Assembly (NCBI GenBank): GCA_937873655.1
Contig: CALMYQ010000223.1
Location: 1-64,000, forward strand
Reading direction: 5' to 3'
DNA length: 64,000 nt
DNA from: an uncultured Lewinella sp.
GTDB taxonomy: Bacteria > Bacteroidota > Bacteroidia > Chitinophagales > Saprospiraceae
Below the pieces are notes generated by a model that saw only the letters and a program-made list of their open reading frames with translations, was not told where the DNA came from and did no database searches. How positions within the stretch are numbered: position 1 is the first letter of the stretch; every line of letters starts with the position of its first letter. Of the stretch, positions 60,107-64,000 are shown piece after piece. Both the position numbers and the translations under genes were made by a program.

Positions 60107-61378
60107 ATGAACCTGTTGGAAGACATCCCGCAAGATCTGATCAATTTCCTGCTCACGGCCCTTTTCTCCCTGATCATCGGGTTGGAACAGCGCCGGCACC
60201 ATGAAACGGAAAAGATCAAATACCTCTTCGGTACCGACCGTACATTTGCGCTGATCGGTATCCTGGGTTTTATCCTGTACGCGCTGGACAGGGATCGCCT
60301 GTGGCTGTTTGCCGGCGGTGGGATAATGGTCACCGTTTTCCTCACCGTTGCCTATGCCGGCAAGGTCCGGATGGAAGGGCAGTTCGGCATGACCTCCGTA
60401 ATCGTTGCGCTGATCACCTACTGCCTGGCGCCGTTGATATACACCCAACCGCCGTGGCTGGTCCTGCTCGTCCTGATCACGGTTCTGGTGCTGGTCGAGA
60501 TCAAGGAGGTCCTGATCGAATTTTCGGAGAAATTCAACAAGAACGAATTCATCACGCTGGCCAAATTCATTGCTATTGCCGGGGTCATCCTCCCGCTGAC
60601 GCCGCATGACCAGATCATTGAGGGGCTCAACCTGACGCCTTATAATTTCTGGCTGGCGGTGGTCGCGGTTTCCGCCATTTCATACGTCAGCTACCTCCTC
60701 AAGAAATTCGTTTTCCCCAGGGCCGGCCTTTTCCTCACCGGCGTCCTGGGCGGACTGTACAGCAGCACGGCTACCACCTTTACCCTGGCCCGCAAGACGG
60801 CCACTGCCGGCTATCCGGTCATGTTGACGGCGGCGTCCATCCTGGTGGCGACCGCCATGATGTACCTGCGCGTTCTGGTGCTGGCCTTTCTGTTCAACCC
60901 TGCGCTGGGCAACCGGCTGCTGGTTCCGTTGATGGTCCTTGCCGTTACTTCGGCCGGCGTCGCGTTCTTTTTCTTTTTTCGCAGCAGAAAGGAAGAACCT
61001 GCCGAGGGCCCTCAAGCCGATGCCCCGCAGCGAAATCCGCTGGAATTTCCCACCGCATTGCTGTTCGCCCTGTTGTTTGTGATATTTGCCGCCCTGACCC
61101 ACTATGTGCTCCGGTTTTACGGCCAGAGCGGATTGAATGTATTGTCGCTCATTGTCGGGGTGACGGATATCGATCCGTTCCTGCTCAATCTGTTCCAGGA
61201 CAAGCAATCCTTTACCGAACAGCTTGTTGTGCTGGCCACCATCCAGGCCACCCTGAGCAACAATTTCCTGAAGGCGGTTTACGGCGCAGTGCTCGGGATC
61301 CAGGCCGTGCGGAAGTACCTGCTGGCCGGGTTCGGGATCATTTTAGGTGTCAGCATCCTGATTTTGCTTATTTCATGA
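60107..61378 (+). CDS. MgtC/SapB family membrane protein with DUF4010
   Basis: 423 residues, about 11 TM helices. N-terminal MgtC-like domain (LIIGLEQRRH, LFGTDRTFALIGILGF) followed by a DUF4010 integral membrane domain. A hydrophilic gap at about 300-325 (SRKEEPAEGPQADAPQRNP) separates the two parts of the second domain. Role in ion homeostasis is suggested for the family but not proven here. Start ATG at 60107. Confidence 0.85.
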   Translation: MNLLEDIPQDLINFLLTALFSLIIGLEQRRHHETEKIKYLFGTDRTFALIGILGFILYALDRDRLWLFAGGGIMVTVFLTVAYAGKVRMEGQFGMTSVIVALITYCLAPLIYTQPPWLVLLVLITVLVLVEIKEVLIEFSEKFNKNEFITLAKFIAIAGVILPLTPHDQIIEGLNLTPYNFWLAVVAVSAISYVSYLLKKFVFPRAGLFLTGVLGGLYSSTATTFTLARKTATAGYPVMLTAASILVATAMMYLRVLVLAFLFNPALGNRLLVPLMVLAVTSAGVAFFFFFRSRKEEPAEGPQADAPQRNPLEFPTALLFALLFVIFAALTHYVLRFYGQSGLNVLSLIVGVTDIDPFLLNLFQDKQSFTEQLVVLATIQATLSNNFLKAVYGAVLGIQAVRKYLLAGFGIILGVSILILLIS

Positions 61379-61490
61379 CATTTAGACATAAGCGACTGAA
61401 AACCAATATACAAAATTTAATCCTCCATCAAATCCAATCAAAAATCCCCTAAATTGACTTGATTTATTTTTTATTAATCCAGGTATTTTC

Positions 61491-61498
61491 TATTTTTG
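61491..61498 (+). promoter_or_regulatory. TAnnTTTG promoter element upstream of the IPTL gene
   Basis: TATTTTTG matches the Bacteroidota -7 consensus and lies in the AT-rich stretch 61380-61510. There is no clear -33 TTTG at the expected spacing. It would give a leader of about 135 bases to ATG 61636; no other gene is seen in 61379-61635. Confidence 0.35.
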
Positions 61499-61635
61499 AA
61501 TAACATTACGGCAGTTACCTTCCGATCATCCCCGAAAAATCGCCATTCCCAACGACCGAATAGTTACCTCGTCAAGAGGCGTCCCTGCGTCAATTCTCGT
61601 TCATTTTTGCTAATTAACAAATCATAAAGCTTATC

Positions 61636-62949
61636 ATGAAAAGAATCGTACACCTGTTCAGCGTATTCCTGTTTGCAGGCACGTTAGGCGTCAATGCGCT
61701 ATCTGCTCAGGATTGCGTGCAATTGGGAACTACCGTATCCCAGCTCACGCCGTTGCTCAAAGAAGTAGGCGGTTTTTGCGGCGCCGCTGCCGTACAGACT
61801 GCCACATGCGATTGCCCTGCAGGGTATGTCGCTGTAGGCTATGAAGGCCTTGAAGGAAATACCTGGGGCCCCATGGTACTCAGCCAGTTCAAGCTCCGTT
61901 GCCGCCAGTTGAATTCCGACGGTTCGCTTGGCGCTACGGTGGTAACGACCTGCGCCAACGGCTCCCATATCGGCACCTCTGCCGACGGCCCCATTGAAGC
62001 CGGCGCCGGTCAGGCCCTGGTCGGCTTCGAGGTCAGGATCGGCTGCGCCATTGACGCCATCATGGGCCAGTCCAAATCCATCCTGGATGTAGCCAACAGC
62101 CTGCCCAATTCCACCAGTACGCCCATGACGGCCATCGGCGGCACGGGCGGCAGCCCGCAACCCGCGATGTTTGTACCGAACGGTAACGTTATTGTCGGCA
62201 TGCAAACCTACGAGGACGCCAGCTTGCTGAACACCGCAGGTGTGGCCTGGCGTTACGCGCCCATCATCATCTGCGAAGCCGGTTGTTCCATCACCAATAT
62301 CAGCTTTGCCAACGCTTCCGGCTGTAATGACGGCGGCACGGACGATAATTCCTCCGACGATACGTTCACGGCCGATGTAACGGTCACCTTCTCCAATCCG
62401 CCGGCTACGGGCAACCTCGTTTTGTCCGGCCCGGCGACGGCCTCGGTTCCGGTCGGTTCCCTTTCGGGCGGTTCTCATACCTTCACCGGGGTTACTATGG
62501 CTACTACCGGCCACCCGGTCTTTATCACGGCCAGCTTTTCGGGTGGTGATTGCTCGCTGACGGACAATGCGGGCGTTGCTCCGGCATCCTGTTCGCCGAA
62601 CGCACCGATCGAAGGTATCCCGACCATGTCCGAATGGGGTTTGATCCTGTTCGCCCTGATCATCTTCACGATGAGCGTGGTATTCGGCATGCAGCGCAAG
62701 GAAGCCATGGCCATGGCCCAGAGCAACAGCTCCGCGCCGTTCGACGGCCGCATGCGGTTGCCGTTCGATCGCGGCCTGTACTTCAGGGTATTGCCGGTCG
62801 TTTACCTGGCCATCGGCGCCATCTTTACGCTGGCTATCCTGACCATCGGCTACCAGCCTACTGCAGCCGACCTTCCGGGCAGCATCCTGGCCGGCGCGGT
62901 GGTGGCTTATCTGGCTCATTTTGCAATGATGAATTCCAGGTCTGAATAA
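61636..62949 (+). CDS. IPTL-CTERM-type sorted surface protein
   Basis: 437 residues. The signal peptide ends ALSAQD (about 27). A Cys-rich N-terminal domain (to about 220; five Cys pairs or so) with many Thr/Ser/Gly follows, then a beta-sandwich-like repeat. IPTMSEWGLILFALIIFT (about 328-345) is the exosortase recognition signal plus TM, followed by the basic turn MQRKEA. Unusually, about 85 further residues with two more TM segments follow. The exosortase gene lies 108 bp downstream, so this protein is its likely substrate. Confidence 0.75.
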   Translation: MKRIVHLFSVFLFAGTLGVNALSAQDCVQLGTTVSQLTPLLKEVGGFCGAAAVQTATCDCPAGYVAVGYEGLEGNTWGPMVLSQFKLRCRQLNSDGSLGATVVTTCANGSHIGTSADGPIEAGAGQALVGFEVRIGCAIDAIMGQSKSILDVANSLPNSTSTPMTAIGGTGGSPQPAMFVPNGNVIVGMQTYEDASLLNTAGVAWRYAPIIICEAGCSITNISFANASGCNDGGTDDNSSDDTFTADVTVTFSNPPATGNLVLSGPATASVPVGSLSGGSHTFTGVTMATTGHPVFITASFSGGDCSLTDNAGVAPASCSPNAPIEGIPTMSEWGLILFALIIFTMSVVFGMQRKEAMAMAQSNSSAPFDGRMRLPFDRGLYFRVLPVVYLAIGAIFTLAILTIGYQPTAADLPGSILAGAVVAYLAHFAMMNSRSE

Positions 62950-63057
62950 TCAGGACCATCTCAGATAACCCGCCGGATCGATTCACCCATCCGGCGGGTT
63001 GCCTGCCTATCTCCACGACGCCCGTCCATTCTGCCTCCGGGCGACCAATTTTGCTCC

Positions 63058-63660
63058 ATGTCATCCAGTAAAAACGGCAAAGGATCACCTGCAAGAAAAA
63101 AAACAAACACTCCGTCCGGGCCTGTAAATCAGTTGAAAGACTGGTTCAGGACCAGGAACCCGATCCTGAAATTCCTGCTGGGATTTGCAGGCTGCATGGC
63201 GCTTTTTTATATTTTCTATTACTCGCCCCTGTACAGGAACTACCTGGAGCTTCCCTTTCTGAATTTCCAGGCGCATGCCGGCAATTTCTTCCTTCATCTG
63301 CTGGGATACGATACCGCGGTTGCCGATACCGCCATCGCCGGCAGCGATTTCACCGTCAACATCAAGAACGGTTGTGATGGACTGGAAGCAATGGCCATTT
63401 TCGCCAGCGGCATTGTCATCTTTCCGGCGGCGGTCCGGTATAAGCTCACCGGGCTGGCGTGGGGCCTCGGGGCGCTGCTGATCCTCAACTTTCTGCGCAT
63501 TGCGGGGTTATATCTGGCGGGGCTTTACTTCTCCAAAACCGTATTCGACATTCTTCATATCCAGGGCGGGTTCATCCTGTTCACCATGATCAGCGTGCTG
63601 CTGTGGTTTGTCTGGATGAACTGGTCCGCTAAAAAGATCCGGGAGGTCGGCAACGCATGA
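63058..63660 (+). CDS. exosortase/archaeosortase family protein
   Basis: 200 residues. Basic N-terminus, then six to seven TM helices. The active-site triad is intact: Cys106 in NGCDGLEA, Arg147 in NFLRIAGL, His167 in FDILHIQGG. It cleaves at C-terminal sorting signals of PEP/IPTL type in the inner membrane. Its stop overlaps the ATG of the next gene (ATGA), and the IPTL protein is just upstream, forming a dedicated sorting cassette. Confidence 0.88.
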   Translation: MSSSKNGKGSPARKKTNTPSGPVNQLKDWFRTRNPILKFLLGFAGCMALFYIFYYSPLYRNYLELPFLNFQAHAGNFFLHLLGYDTAVADTAIAGSDFTVNIKNGCDGLEAMAIFASGIVIFPAAVRYKLTGLAWGLGALLILNFLRIAGLYLAGLYFSKTVFDILHIQGGFILFTMISVLLWFVWMNWSAKKIREVGNA

Positions 63661-64000
63661 GATCTATCCTTACGGCCGGATTGAAATACTTCCTCTGGTT
63701 CCTGCTGCTGTACGGAGCCCTGACGGCGGTCAGCCTGATCCCGCAGGTCGGCGCGGCCTGCAACGCCCTGTACCGCCAACCCACCGAATGGCTGCTGAAA
63801 GGCCTGTTCCCGAAGGCCTACCTGAACCTGAAAGCCCGCCCCGGCGATGCCGATGTCATCATCATCGAGTACGCCTCAAAGGAAAAGATCGCGCAGGCGC
63901 AAATGGAAGCCCGCACCAAAGGCGGCCAGGTGCAGATCCCCGGCAAGGTCACGGACATGAAGTTCTACAACATGTTTCTCAGCTTCCACCTCTTTTTTGT
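63657..64000 (+). CDS. exosortase-coupled membrane protein, cut by window end
   Basis: Partial, at least 114 residues. ATG at 63657 overlaps the exosortase stop. Starts MRSILTAGLKYFLWFLLLYG, one TM segment near residues 8-30, then a soluble region (YLNLKARPGDADVIIIEYAS) and another hydrophobic segment beginning at the edge. Not recognised. Position suggests an accessory role in the exosortase system. Confidence 0.65.
   Translation, partial: MRSILTAGLKYFLWFLLLYGALTAVSLIPQVGAACNALYRQPTEWLLKGLFPKAYLNLKARPGDADVIIIEYASKEKIAQAQMEARTKGGQVQIPGKVTDMKFYNMFLSFHLFF

Overview
The window looks like a chromosome segment of a Bacteroidota bacterium, most likely a Saprospiraceae/Lewinella-like member. Supporting signs are a T9SS type A sorting domain, DUF2911 and DUF692 proteins, many SPII lipoproteins and outer-membrane beta-barrels, TAnnTTTG-type promoter elements, an exosortase with an IPTL-type sorting signal, and moderately GC-rich coding DNA broken by AT-rich or repeat-filled gaps. 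No rRNA, tRNA, CRISPR array or intact insertion sequence was recognised.

Layout. 1-7710 (minus strand) carries a PRMT-like methyltransferase, a DUF885 peptidase-like protein, a GH66 dextranase lipoprotein and an M14 carboxypeptidase. 8165-20574 (plus) is a three-gene run: a small beta-barrel, a T9SS-secreted protein and a 3221-residue SpvB/RHS protein with a perfect palindrome inside its 5' coding end. 21190-22064 holds DUF2911 and TfoX-like genes, followed by repeat-rich DNA. 22484-24551 (minus) holds a DUF692/MNIO enzyme and a 65-residue Cys-containing peptide ending in CPACGMG. This looks like a chryseobasin-type RiPP precursor/enzyme pair, split by a 148-bp MITE-like hairpin element.

24630-36145 (minus) is a compact potassium module: ktrB-ktrA-NtrC-type regulator, then a 33-residue membrane peptide, kdpF-A-B-C, a stand-alone KdpD sensor domain and a separate HAMP/PAS histidine kinase. 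The RiPP precursor begins 78 bp after that kinase. 36463-44962 carries a haloperoxidase/PAP2 lipoprotein, two transporter-like barrels, a DUF3179 protein, a fused gene remnant, a DUF1080 protein and a GH13 amylase. 45053-50519 is mostly housekeeping or hypothetical (rsgA, M20 peptidase, ankyrin, DUF1801, TMTC-like TPR protein).

50516-52422 is an AT-rich two-gene unit, an AAA15/21-type ATPase with a small acidic partner, resembling two-gene defence modules. 52745-60014 mixes decayed genes (dioxygenase, S41 peptidase) with a CDF metal exporter plus Fur regulator, a YqhD-like dehydrogenase, a caspase-like protein, a class C serine hydrolase and a GNAT. 60107-64000 (plus) has an MgtC/DUF4010 membrane protein, then an IPTL-CTERM protein directly followed by its likely exosortase and a coupled third gene cut by the window end.
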